A DNA stretch of 40,122 nucleotides. Origin: Elusimicrobiaceae bacterium. GTDB taxonomy: Bacteria > Elusimicrobiota > Elusimicrobia > Elusimicrobiales > Elusimicrobiaceae. The stretch lies in contig JAFVWP010000134.1 of the NCBI GenBank assembly GCA_017501565.1, positions 1-40,122 of the forward strand, written 5' to 3'. The notes beneath the pieces are model-generated. The model was not told the DNA's origin. It did not search any database and saw only the letters and a list, made by a program, of their open reading frames with translations. Position numbers and translations under genes: made by a program. Positions 30,492 through 38,089 of the stretch are shown here, piece after piece (the stretch's first letter is position 1; every line of letters begins with the position of its first letter).

Positions 30492-31346
30492 ATGCAGGAA
30501 AATGAAATTTTACTCAAAGAACAACTCAACGAAGTGGTGATGAAGTTTGTCATTTACAAGCCGCTCATCGCCAAATCTGCCAAGGCGGGACAATTCGTTA
30601 TTCTTCGTGGCCGTGAAGGGGGGGAACGTGTGCCCGTAACCTTGGTGGATTGGGACGCCCAAAAAGGGACCATTACCATCATTATCCAATCCATCGGTAA
30701 GTCTACTTTTATGTTTAATTCTCTCAAACAAGGCGATAGCTTTTTAAACATTTTGGGCCCTTTGGGAACCCCGGTGGAAATTAAAAATTATGGCGCTGTG
30801 GCTGTTGTGGGCGGCGGTGTAGGGATTGCGGAAGTATATCCTATTGCCAGAGCCTTAAAAGAAGCCGGCAATAAAGTGATTTCTGTTTTAGGTGCCCGCA
30901 CGAAAGATTTGATTATTTTAGAACCTGAAATGAAAGCCGTATCGGATCTTATTTTACCTTGTACTGATGACGGCTCCCACGGACAAAAGGGTATGGTAAC
31001 CGATGTACTTAAATCGGTGGTGGAATCGGGTGAAAAAATTAATGCCGGGTTTATTATAGGCCCGATACCCATGATGAAGTTTACCGCTAAATTAATGTTG
31101 GACTTAGGCATAGAGCCTTATGCCAGCTTAAACCCCATTATGTTGGACGGGACGGGTATGTGCGGCGGGTGCCGCGTAAGTGTAGAAGGCAAAGTGCGTT
31201 TTGCTTGCGTGGACGGACCGATGTTCCCCGCGCGCACGATTGATTTTGATGAGCTTATCCGCCGTACGGGAGAATATAAAGACCGGGAAAAAACGGCCGT
31301 AGAACATTACGAAAAAGATCATCAATGCAAATTAGGATTACATTAA
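30492..31346 (+). CDS. nfnA: NfnA-like ferredoxin:NADP oxidoreductase subunit
   Basis: A 284-aa protein starting at ATG 30492, one base after the nfnB stop. An upstream in-frame start at 30447 lies inside nfnB. It resembles PyrK-type reductases: FAD motif ERVPVT (residues 45-50), NAD-binding VAVVGGGVGIAEVYPIARAL, and a 2Fe-2S region GTGMCGGCRVSVEGKVRFACVDG with C224, C227 and C239. Only three cysteines are found, with D219 nearby. An Asp plus three Cys ligation has been described for this family. The complex couples ferredoxin, NADH and NADPH by electron bifurcation, which suits the vor enzyme's reduced ferredoxin. Confidence 0.88.
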   Translation: MQENEILLKEQLNEVVMKFVIYKPLIAKSAKAGQFVILRGREGGERVPVTLVDWDAQKGTITIIIQSIGKSTFMFNSLKQGDSFLNILGPLGTPVEIKNYGAVAVVGGGVGIAEVYPIARALKEAGNKVISVLGARTKDLIILEPEMKAVSDLILPCTDDGSHGQKGMVTDVLKSVVESGEKINAGFIIGPIPMMKFTAKLMLDLGIEPYASLNPIMLDGTGMCGGCRVSVEGKVRFACVDGPMFPARTIDFDELIRRTGEYKDREKTAVEHYEKDHQCKLGLH

Positions 31347-31362
31347 AGAGCTTTAGATTTGG

Positions 31363-31392
31363 AACACCCCGCTTTTTGAGCGGGGTGTTTTT
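31363..31392 (+). terminator. Terminator behind nfnA
   Basis: AACACCCCGCT (31363-31373) pairs perfectly with AGCGGGGTGTT (31379-31389), then TTT. It also lies just beyond the 3' end of the convergent phoH-like gene. Confidence 0.85.
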
Positions 31393-31406
31393 GGTTGTGT
31401 AGATTT

Positions 31407-32732
31407 TTACAGCAGTTTGGACGCCAAGTCTGCCAGGCGGCTGCGTTCGGTTTTCGTGAACGTGATATGCCCGTGGGAAGGTTGACCCTTCAAGCGGTCC
31501 ACCAAGTAGGTTAAGCCGTTGGATTCCACGTCCAAGTACGGCGTATCAATTTGATACGGGTCCCCGGTTACCACAATCTTGGTGCCTTCTCCGGCACGGG
31601 TGAGAATGGTTTTCATTTCATGCGGTGTTAAGTTTTGCGCATCGTCCACAATCATGTATTGGCCCGGCAAAGAACGCCCGCGCATGTGGGTAACGGAAGC
31701 AATTTCAATTTTTCCGCTATCCAATAAATAATGCGCTTTTTCTTCGCCTTCGTCGGGGTTTTTGCGGTCGGCCAAGAAGGCTAAGTTGTCATAAATAGCC
31801 CCCATCCAGGCTTCCAATTTTTCTTCTTTGGTGCCCGGCAAGAAACCCAAATCTTTCCCTACCGGTACAATAGAGCGGCACACCACCATGCGGCGGTAGG
31901 CATTTTCGTCCATGGTGCGTTGTAACCCGGTAGCCAAAGTGATTAAGGTTTTCCCGGTGCCGGCGGTGCCGACCAAGGTAACAATATCTAAGCTGTCATC
32001 TAATAAAAGCTCCATGGCAAAGCGCTGTTCTTTGTTTAGCGGTTTAATGCCCCAAGCTACCGGCTCTTGAGAAGACAAAGGCCGCAAGCAAAATTCCCCA
32101 TGGTTGGATACGCGCCCGATGGCTGATTTTTTACTGCCGTCATTGGCTTTTAAAATCAAAAATTCATTAGGGAAATACAGCCCTTCTTGCAACGGAAGTT
32201 TTTTGTCGCGGTAGAAAGCGTCTATTTGCGCGCTGTCCACTTCCACTTCCGCTACGCCGGTGTAAAGTTCGTCCAAGTTTACTTTATCAGACGTATAATC
32301 TTGCGCTTGCAGGCCCAAGGCTTCGGCTTTTAAGCGCATATTTATATCTTTGGTTACCACAATGACCGGGGCTTGATTCTTTTTGTAAGAGCCTTCTTTT
32401 TTGGCCATCGTGTAAGCGATGTTTAAAATAGAATTATCGGATTTATTAATAGAAAAAACTTGCGGTAAGATGCCCGGTTTATCTAATTCAATTTTTAAAG
32501 TGCCTCCGTTGGGCAACGGGACTCCTTCATTCAAGCGGCCCTTGGAGCGCAAAGAATCTAGTTCGCGCGATACCATGCGGGCACATTTGCCGCGGCTGTC
32601 TGCTTCGCTTTTGAAAGTATCTAACTCTTCAATAACGACCATCGGTATTACCACATGGTTGTCTGCAAAAGCATATAAAGACTGCACGTCATGCAATAGG
32701 ACGTTTGTGTCCAGAATAAAAGTTTTTTTCAT
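31407..32732 (-). CDS. PhoH-like ATPase with N-terminal PIN domain (PhoH2 type)
   Basis: A 441-aa protein. The N-terminal PIN nuclease domain has KKTFILDTNVLLHD with D8 and VVIEELDTFK near residue 33, plus later VVTKDINMRLKAEALG. The C-terminal RecA-like ATPase has VGTAGTGKT (Walker A), then YMIVDDAQNLTPHEMKTILTRAG, GDPYQID and the terminal KTERSRLADLASKLL. The combination PIN-PhoH is known for RNA-unwinding ribonucleases. Walker B reads DDAQN, whereas most relatives have DEAQN. GAGGTG precedes ATG. Confidence 0.92.
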   Translation of the reverse strand: MKKTFILDTNVLLHDVQSLYAFADNHVVIPMVVIEELDTFKSEADSRGKCARMVSRELDSLRSKGRLNEGVPLPNGGTLKIELDKPGILPQVFSINKSDNSILNIAYTMAKKEGSYKKNQAPVIVVTKDINMRLKAEALGLQAQDYTSDKVNLDELYTGVAEVEVDSAQIDAFYRDKKLPLQEGLYFPNEFLILKANDGSKKSAIGRVSNHGEFCLRPLSSQEPVAWGIKPLNKEQRFAMELLLDDSLDIVTLVGTAGTGKTLITLATGLQRTMDENAYRRMVVCRSIVPVGKDLGFLPGTKEEKLEAWMGAIYDNLAFLADRKNPDEGEEKAHYLLDSGKIEIASVTHMRGRSLPGQYMIVDDAQNLTPHEMKTILTRAGEGTKIVVTGDPYQIDTPYLDVESNGLTYLVDRLKGQPSHGHITFTKTERSRLADLASKLL

Positions 32733-32845
32733 AATTCACCTCGGGCCGCCTAAATTTTGCGACAGGTTACTTATAGTATAAGCCCTGCGCAAAATTTTAT
32801 CAAGTATTTTTTTCGGCGGACAATGGTGCAAAATGCAGGCAGAAT

Positions 32846-32854
32846 TGCTATAAC
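32846..32854 (+). promoter_or_regulatory. Extended -10 box of the GH57 gene
   Basis: TGC followed by TATAAC (32849-32854), ending 7 bases before the ATG at 32862, so the transcript would begin at or next to the start codon. Confidence 0.5.
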
Positions 32855-32861
32855 TATATAT

Positions 32862-35234
32862 ATGAAATATCTTTGTATTCACGGACACTTTTATCAACCT
32901 CCGCGTGAAAATGCCTGGCTGGAAGCCATTGAACGCCAGGACAGCGCGGCCCCCTTTCATGATTGGAATGCGCGCATTACGGCCGAATGTTACGGCCCGA
33001 ATGCTTTGGCGCGTGTGCTCAATGCCAAAGGGGAACTGACCGATTTGGTAGATAACTATTCTTATATCAGTTTTAATTTCGGGCCGACTCTTTTGTCTTG
33101 GATGGAAGAATATGCCCCGGAAGTGTATCAAGCTGTTTTAGAGGCCGATAAAGCCAGCCAAAAAAACTTTTCGGGTCATGGCTCTGCCATTGCGCAAGTG
33201 TATAATCATATGATTATGCCGCTTGCCAATGCCCGCGATAAAGAAACTCAAGTCAAATGGGGTTTGGCTGATTTTAAAAAGCGTTTCGGGCGCGATGCCG
33301 AAGCTATGTGGGTAGCCGAAACAGCCTGCAATACCGAAACGCTGGAAGTGCTGGCGCAACATCAATTGAAATACGTTATTTTGGCCCCGGGCCAATGTGC
33401 CCGCGTGCGCAAAATAGGGGATAAAAATTGGACCGATGTCAGCGGGGCCAAGGTGGACCCGAAACGTCCTTATATCTGTCATTTGCCCAGCGGACGGAAA
33501 ATAGCGCTTTTCTTTTATGACGGGCCGATTTCGCAAGGGATTGCTTTTTCCGATACCTTAAAAAGCGGCGAGAAATTCGCCGGGCGTTTGCTCAGCACAT
33601 ACAACAACAGCTCCGAGCCGCAATTGATGCACATTGCCACCGATGGGGAAACCTATGGCCATCACCAACATTTTGCGGATATGGCTTTGGCTTATTGTTT
33701 GAAACACGTCCAAGAAAAGCCCGATGTGAATATCACTATTTATGGCGAATTTTTGGAAAAATATCCCCCGCAGTACGAAGCACAGATTATTGAAAATACT
33801 TCTTGGAGTTGTTTCCACGGGGTGGAACGTTGGCGGGCCGATTGCGGTTGTAATTCCGGCGGCAAACCGGGGTGGAACCAAAAATGGCGCGGGCCTTTGC
33901 GGGCTGCGTTGGATTTTATCCGTGATGAAATGGCCAAAACCTTTGAACACAAAGGCCAAGAATATTTCAAAGAGCCTTGGGCCGCGCGTAATGATTATAT
34001 TGACTTAATTTTAGACCGCAGTTTAGATGCGCAACATCGCTTTTTCTTAAAGCATGCCACCGAAAAAGCCTGGAATGACAGAAGCGGCGCTTTGATGTTG
34101 CTGGAAATGCAACGCCACGCTATGTTGATGTATACCAGCTGTGGGTGGTTTTTTGATGAAATCAGCGGTTTGGAAAGCGTGCAAATTCTGCAATATGCCG
34201 CGCGTGCTTTGCAATTGCATCAGCAAATCGGCGGGGCAGAATTGGAAGCACAATTTTTGAAAATGTTACAAGCCGCGCCCAGCAATATTAAAGACCTGAA
34301 AAACGGCGCGGTAGTGTATGAAAAATTTGTGAAGCCTTCCGTAGTCGGTGCGGGGAAAGTGGCTTTGCAGGTAGCTTTGCAAGATTTACCCGCCAAAAAA
34401 CCGGCGCCGCCCAAAGCCTATTGTTACGAAGTGTCTGATTACCAACGCGAACATATCAAAACAAAAAATGGCCTTGTTTGTCTGGGCAGTATGAAACTGA
34501 AAAACAGAATCACGTTGGAAGAAGACCACATGGCTTACGGCATTTGCCAAAGCGACGGAACCAAGCTTACGTGCGCAGCGGCTGCTACCTCTGAAATAAA
34601 CCAAGAAGAAGTTTTTGAGCGGATTAAAAAGTGGGCATCGGAAAATAAAATTCCGCAAATTCACCACGAAATTGAAGAGCAGTTCAAAGAAATTTATCCG
34701 TTTACTTCTTTGTTTAAAGATGCCCAAGTAAATGTAATTCAACAGGTATTAAGCGGCATTTCTCAAACCACCGGGGAAGAATTTTCCCGCATTTTTGAGA
34801 AACAATATCCTTCCGTACGCGGTTTAAAATACATTGGGGCTCCTTTACCGCCTGCTTTTATGATCGTGGCCGATTATGTGCTGACCGCTGATTTAAAAGC
34901 TGAGTTAGAGCGGGACCCGGTGGACATCAATGCTTTGGAAGAACTAATGGAAGATGTGCGTACCTTGGGTCTGGACATAAACCGCCTGCAAATTAATGCC
35001 GTAGCGGAGCAAAAATTATTATCGTATGCCAAGGACTTTTTTGCCGCGCCGGAGCAGTTGGATACGGCGGTAAAATTGGTGGAGTTTATGAATTATTTGG
35101 AAATTTTCGGCTTTACGCCGGATACTACCCAAGCGCAGTTATGGGTGTTCCAAGGGTTTGATAAACTGCCGTCCGATAAACGCGATAAAAGTATTTTAAG
35201 AGCGCTGTGCCGCAAGTTAAAAATTGCGTTATAA
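32862..35234 (+). CDS. Glycoside hydrolase family 57 protein with DUF3536 region
   Basis: A 790-aa protein starting at ATG 32862, which gives MKYLCIHGHFYQPPRENAWLEAIE, the conserved N-terminus. A farther upstream start (32757) would add 35 residues with no similarity and overlap the promoter. The GH57 nucleophile should be E153 (MWVAETACN) and the acid D261 (HIATDGETYGHHQHF). After about residue 300 comes a DUF3536-type helical region ending in residues such as LELLMEDVRTLG. The family acts on alpha-glucans (amylase or 4-alpha-glucanotransferase type), but the exact reaction is unknown. It likely works with GlgP. No ribosome binding site is present; it may be leaderless. Confidence 0.85.
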   Translation: MKYLCIHGHFYQPPRENAWLEAIERQDSAAPFHDWNARITAECYGPNALARVLNAKGELTDLVDNYSYISFNFGPTLLSWMEEYAPEVYQAVLEADKASQKNFSGHGSAIAQVYNHMIMPLANARDKETQVKWGLADFKKRFGRDAEAMWVAETACNTETLEVLAQHQLKYVILAPGQCARVRKIGDKNWTDVSGAKVDPKRPYICHLPSGRKIALFFYDGPISQGIAFSDTLKSGEKFAGRLLSTYNNSSEPQLMHIATDGETYGHHQHFADMALAYCLKHVQEKPDVNITIYGEFLEKYPPQYEAQIIENTSWSCFHGVERWRADCGCNSGGKPGWNQKWRGPLRAALDFIRDEMAKTFEHKGQEYFKEPWAARNDYIDLILDRSLDAQHRFFLKHATEKAWNDRSGALMLLEMQRHAMLMYTSCGWFFDEISGLESVQILQYAARALQLHQQIGGAELEAQFLKMLQAAPSNIKDLKNGAVVYEKFVKPSVVGAGKVALQVALQDLPAKKPAPPKAYCYEVSDYQREHIKTKNGLVCLGSMKLKNRITLEEDHMAYGICQSDGTKLTCAAAATSEINQEEVFERIKKWASENKIPQIHHEIEEQFKEIYPFTSLFKDAQVNVIQQVLSGISQTTGEEFSRIFEKQYPSVRGLKYIGAPLPPAFMIVADYVLTADLKAELERDPVDINALEELMEDVRTLGLDINRLQINAVAEQKLLSYAKDFFAAPEQLDTAVKLVEFMNYLEIFGFTPDTTQAQLWVFQGFDKLPSDKRDKSILRALCRKLKIAL

Positions 35235-35236
35235 AT

Positions 35237-35270
35237 AAAAAAAGCCGCGTTGAAAAACGCGGCTTTTTAA
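35237..35270. terminator. Bidirectional terminator, GH57 / Sel1 genes
   Basis: AAAAAGCCGCGTT pairs with AACGCGGCTTTTT around a GAAA loop, with T runs on both strands. Confidence 0.9.
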
Positions 35271-35271
35271 A

Positions 35272-35889
35272 TTACATCGGCCCATGGTGTTGAAGGCGCG
35301 GGTCGCGATATTTTAAAAATTTAACGGCTATCGGCTCTTTTTGTGCCGCCGCTAATGCGTAGTATTTAAGGCCCTGTTGTTTGTCTATTTCGGTGCCGAT
35401 ACCCGCATAATAAAACTCAGCCAACATTCGCTGCCCCAACGGACTACCGCCGTCGGCGGCTTTTTTCAACCAGGCAAAGGCCTGTGCGTCATTTTGTTGC
35501 GTGCCCAAAGCTTGGCGGTACATGACCGCTAAATTAATCATACCTTCAAAATCGTTTTGTTGGGCCGTTTTTTTATAGCATTTTAAGGCTTTGGTTTCGT
35601 CTTTTTCAGTGCCGTGCCCTGCCATATAAAGAGCCGCTAAAGCATTGGTAGCTTTAATGTGTCCGTTTGCAGCAGCGGCCGCCATATATTCAAAGGCTTT
35701 GGGCCAATCTTTTTTAATAGCTTTCCCGTGGTAGTATAGCACGGCGGCTTCATATTGCATTTGCGGGTCACCCTGTTGGGCTTTTTGCAGTTTTTTCTGC
35801 AGCCGGGCCCGCGCCGCCAGGCGTATGAAATAAATGGCGGCCGCCAAGCTGATGGCAAGCAATAAAATGATGGCAGAAAGGTTATTCAT
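35272..35889 (-). CDS. Membrane-anchored Sel1-repeat protein
   Basis: A 205-aa protein starting at ATG 35889, one base after the lolD stop. The longer frame to 35961 overlaps lolD and has no conserved residues. One N-terminal membrane segment (about 4-25) is followed by Sel1-like repeats of about 36 residues: QMQYEAAVLYYHGKAIKKDW, IKATNALAALYMAGHGTEKDE, FEGMINLAVMYRQALGTQQND and LGQRMLAEFYYAGIGTEIDKQ. The repeats mediate protein contacts. It is last in the lolC/E-lolD operon; whether it takes part in lipoprotein export is unknown. Confidence 0.85.
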   Translation of the reverse strand: MNNLSAIILLLAISLAAAIYFIRLAARARLQKKLQKAQQGDPQMQYEAAVLYYHGKAIKKDWPKAFEYMAAAAANGHIKATNALAALYMAGHGTEKDETKALKCYKKTAQQNDFEGMINLAVMYRQALGTQQNDAQAFAWLKKAADGGSPLGQRMLAEFYYAGIGTEIDKQQGLKYYALAAAQKEPIAVKFLKYRDPRLQHHGPM

Positions 35890-35890
35890 A

Positions 35891-36553
35891 TTATTTGGTT
35901 TTAATGAGTTTGCGGTCCTGCAATGTATAAACCACGTCGGCAAAATTAGCCGCGTGCACATCGTGCGTTACCATCAAAATAGTTAAACCTTGCCGGGCAA
36001 GCGCGGCAAAATCTTTAAATACCTGTTCTTTGCGGGCCACGTCCAAATTGCCGGTGGGCTCGTCGGCTAATAACAAGGACGGCTCATTGCACAAAGCACG
36101 CGCGATGGCGGCGCGTTGTTTTTCTCCTCCGCTTAAATCAGACGGCATTTTGTGGCTGATTTGCCCGATGCCTAAAGTGTCTAGCAATTCTTGGGCGCGT
36201 TTTTGCTTATCTTTTCCGTGCATCAGCCCCGGCATAGCGACATTTTCCAACAAAGTAAACTCCGGGAGCAAGCCGTCAAATTGAAATACAAAACCCATTT
36301 TGTTTAAGCGAACGGCAGAGCGTTTAGACTCGCTCTTAATGGCGGTTAATTCTTGTCCGTCAAAAAAGATTTGTCCTTGGGTCGGTTGGTCTAACATACC
36401 GATTAAATTGAGTAAGGTGCTTTTTCCGCTTCCGCTGGGGCCTAACAAAACCACAAAAGTACCCGCTTGTAAAGAAAGGGATACATCTTCCAATACGCAC
36501 AGGTTTTCTTTTCCCTGTCCGTAGATTTTGGTCAAATTTTTAATTTCAATCAT
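35891..36553 (-). CDS. lolD: ABC transporter ATPase, LolD-like
   Basis: 220 aa from ATG 36553 (MIEIKNLTKIYGQG). Two other in-frame ATGs, at 36562 and 36574, overlap the upstream gene and cannot be excluded. Walker A is GPSGSGKS (38-45), the Q-loop is FVFQFDGLLPEFT, the signature is LSGGEKQRAAIARALCNEP, Walker B is LLLADEP, and the H-loop is VTHD. This is the LolD/MacB-type ATPase class. With the neighbouring permease it probably extracts lipoproteins from the inner membrane. A single permease gene would form a homodimer. Confidence 0.9.
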   Translation of the reverse strand: MIEIKNLTKIYGQGKENLCVLEDVSLSLQAGTFVVLLGPSGSGKSTLLNLIGMLDQPTQGQIFFDGQELTAIKSESKRSAVRLNKMGFVFQFDGLLPEFTLLENVAMPGLMHGKDKQKRAQELLDTLGIGQISHKMPSDLSGGEKQRAAIARALCNEPSLLLADEPTGNLDVARKEQVFKDFAALARQGLTILMVTHDVHAANFADVVYTLQDRKLIKTK

Positions 36554-36554
36554 A

Positions 36555-37775
36555 TCAGCCATAACGTATCGCATCCGTAGGATTTACGCGGGAAGCCTTA
36601 ACGGCCGGGTATAACCCCGCAAAGAAACAAACCAAGTAACTGCCGACAATGACGGACAATACGTCCATGGTTTCAATGCGTACGGGTACTTTGGTTAAAT
36701 AATAAATATCGCCGGGCAATTCTACAATGTTAAACGTGGCGATAATCCAACATAAAAGCAAGGCAAGCCCTACCCCCAAGACGATACCGATGGTGGCAGT
36801 CATCATAGCTTCCCACATAAAAATACCGCGTATCATTTTTGGGCTGGCGCCTAATGCGCGCATAATGCCGATGTCACGCAGTTTTTCGGTGCCGAGCAAA
36901 ATCAAATTGGAAGCGATATTTAAAGAAGCCACCAAAATAATCAAGAAAAGAATAATAAACATAACTGCTTTTTCCAATTTTAACGCCGCATAGAGCGTGC
37001 TGTTCATTTGGGCAAACGTGCGTACGGCGTAGCCAAAGCCGATTTCCTGTTGGATTTGGTTGGCTACGTCTTCGGCCTTATTCATATCTTTTAAATGTAC
37101 GGCAATCCCTGTGATGCCTTGTTTCAGGCCCAAAAAGTCGCTGGCGTCAGCCAAAGGCGCATAGGCAATGGTATTGTCAAATTCGTAATAACCGGTGCGC
37201 AACAGCCCGCTGATACGAAAACGTTTCATTTTAGGGAACATTCCCGCCCCGGTGGAAATGGATTGCGGAGAAATAAGCACCACTTCATCACCTACAAAAG
37301 CATTGATGTTGGTGGCTAGCTCTGTACCCAGGACTAAAGGAGGGGGAGCATCTTCAGACCAATCCGTCGGCTGAAAAGTCCCTTCCACAATGGAATCGTT
37401 TAAATTATTAATTTTAGCTTCCGCTTCCGGCAGTAAGCCGCGTATTACCACGCCGATGCTTTGCCCGCGGTGGGAAATAATGGCTTGGCCGTATATGTTG
37501 GGTGCGGCCGCGGTTACTTCGGGCAAGGCTTCTACTTGTTTTATCTTTTCCGGGTAAACGTCGGCGGCCATGCGGCCGAAAATCAAAATATGGCTTTGCG
37601 CCCCGACGATTTTTTCTTTAATATCGGTTTGAAAGCCGGTCATTACGGCTAAAGTAGTGATGAGTGCCGCCACCCCTACGCTTACTCCGGCTACGCCGAT
37701 AAGTGTGGTGATGATAGCAAAAAGACCTTTGCGTTTGAGCATGTAGCGAAGCGCTACGAATCTTTGAAATTTCAT
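36555..37775 (-). CDS. Lipoprotein-releasing ABC permease (LolC/LolE family)
   Basis: A 406-aa permease with the four-helix MacB/FtsX fold: one segment at about 18-45, a large periplasmic domain of about 220 residues, then segments near 268-292, 318-345 and 370-392. MKFQRFVALRYMLKRKGLFAIITTLIGVAGVSVGVAALI is the typical LolC/E start. As it is the only permease gene beside lolD, it may act as a homodimer (LolF-like role). No ribosome binding site is seen; a TACAAT box lies 6 bases before the ATG, again suggesting leaderless or near-leaderless mRNA. Confidence 0.9.
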   Translation of the reverse strand: MKFQRFVALRYMLKRKGLFAIITTLIGVAGVSVGVAALITTLAVMTGFQTDIKEKIVGAQSHILIFGRMAADVYPEKIKQVEALPEVTAAAPNIYGQAIISHRGQSIGVVIRGLLPEAEAKINNLNDSIVEGTFQPTDWSEDAPPPLVLGTELATNINAFVGDEVVLISPQSISTGAGMFPKMKRFRISGLLRTGYYEFDNTIAYAPLADASDFLGLKQGITGIAVHLKDMNKAEDVANQIQQEIGFGYAVRTFAQMNSTLYAALKLEKAVMFIILFLIILVASLNIASNLILLGTEKLRDIGIMRALGASPKMIRGIFMWEAMMTATIGIVLGVGLALLLCWIIATFNIVELPGDIYYLTKVPVRIETMDVLSVIVGSYLVCFFAGLYPAVKASRVNPTDAIRYG

Positions 37776-37865
37776 AGATATATTGTACTTAATTATGAAG
37801 TATCTTTGGGTAAGGAAAGGTTTTGTGGATATTCTTATGTAAAAGTGGAAAAAACGTATAAAAAA

Positions 37866-37965
37866 GCAAAAAAAAGACCCCTGAACGTTACTGATAACTC
37901 TGGTGCCATATCAGTAACTACTGGCCAAGCGGCGGGCGACGCCACAAAAGGCAGTCAAGGGGTTA
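37866..37965 (-). ncRNA. Candidate small structured RNA of about 100 nt
   Basis: On the minus strand a promoter (see 37971-37999) is followed by a compact RNA and ends in eight T (37875-37868). The RNA ends pair: ACCCCU-U-GAC with GUU-C-AGGGGU. Inside lies a perfect 9-bp hairpin GTTACTGAT / ATCAGTAAC. A GGCG/CGCC stem is also possible, and TGCC in the 5' part could pair with GGCA in the loop of the 9-bp hairpin. It is bounded by the lysS terminator upstream and lies 92 bases before the lolC/E-like gene. It does not match SRP RNA, tmRNA or a riboswitch that I know. It could alternatively be a leader/attenuator of the lol operon. Confidence 0.6.
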
Positions 37966-37970
37966 GCACC

Positions 37971-37999
37971 AGTATAGCAAATAAGTCTGAAACAGACAA
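37971..37999 (-). promoter_or_regulatory. Promoter of the candidate ncRNA
   Basis: On the minus strand TTGTCT (37999-37994), a 17-base spacer ending in TGC, and TATACT (37976-37971). It is one of the best promoter-like sequences in the window. Confidence 0.65.
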
Positions 38000-38011
38000 G
38001 GTAGTCAAAGA

Positions 38012-38044
38012 GAAAAAAGAAAACCCCCGCTTTTGGCGGGGGTT
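38012..38044 (-). terminator. Terminator behind lysS
   Basis: AACCCCCGC pairs with GCGGGGGTT around a 5-base loop. On the minus strand it is followed by TTTTCTTTTTTC. Confidence 0.8.
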
Positions 38045-38089
38045 ATTAAGTGAAACTTTTTATAATTTTTCTTATTCTTCTTCCTCTTC

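Noticed and set aside
32757-32861. N-terminal extension of the GH57 protein
   Set aside because: The conserved family start is MKYLCIHGHFYQPP at 32862; the added residues would cover the promoter box and have no similarity.
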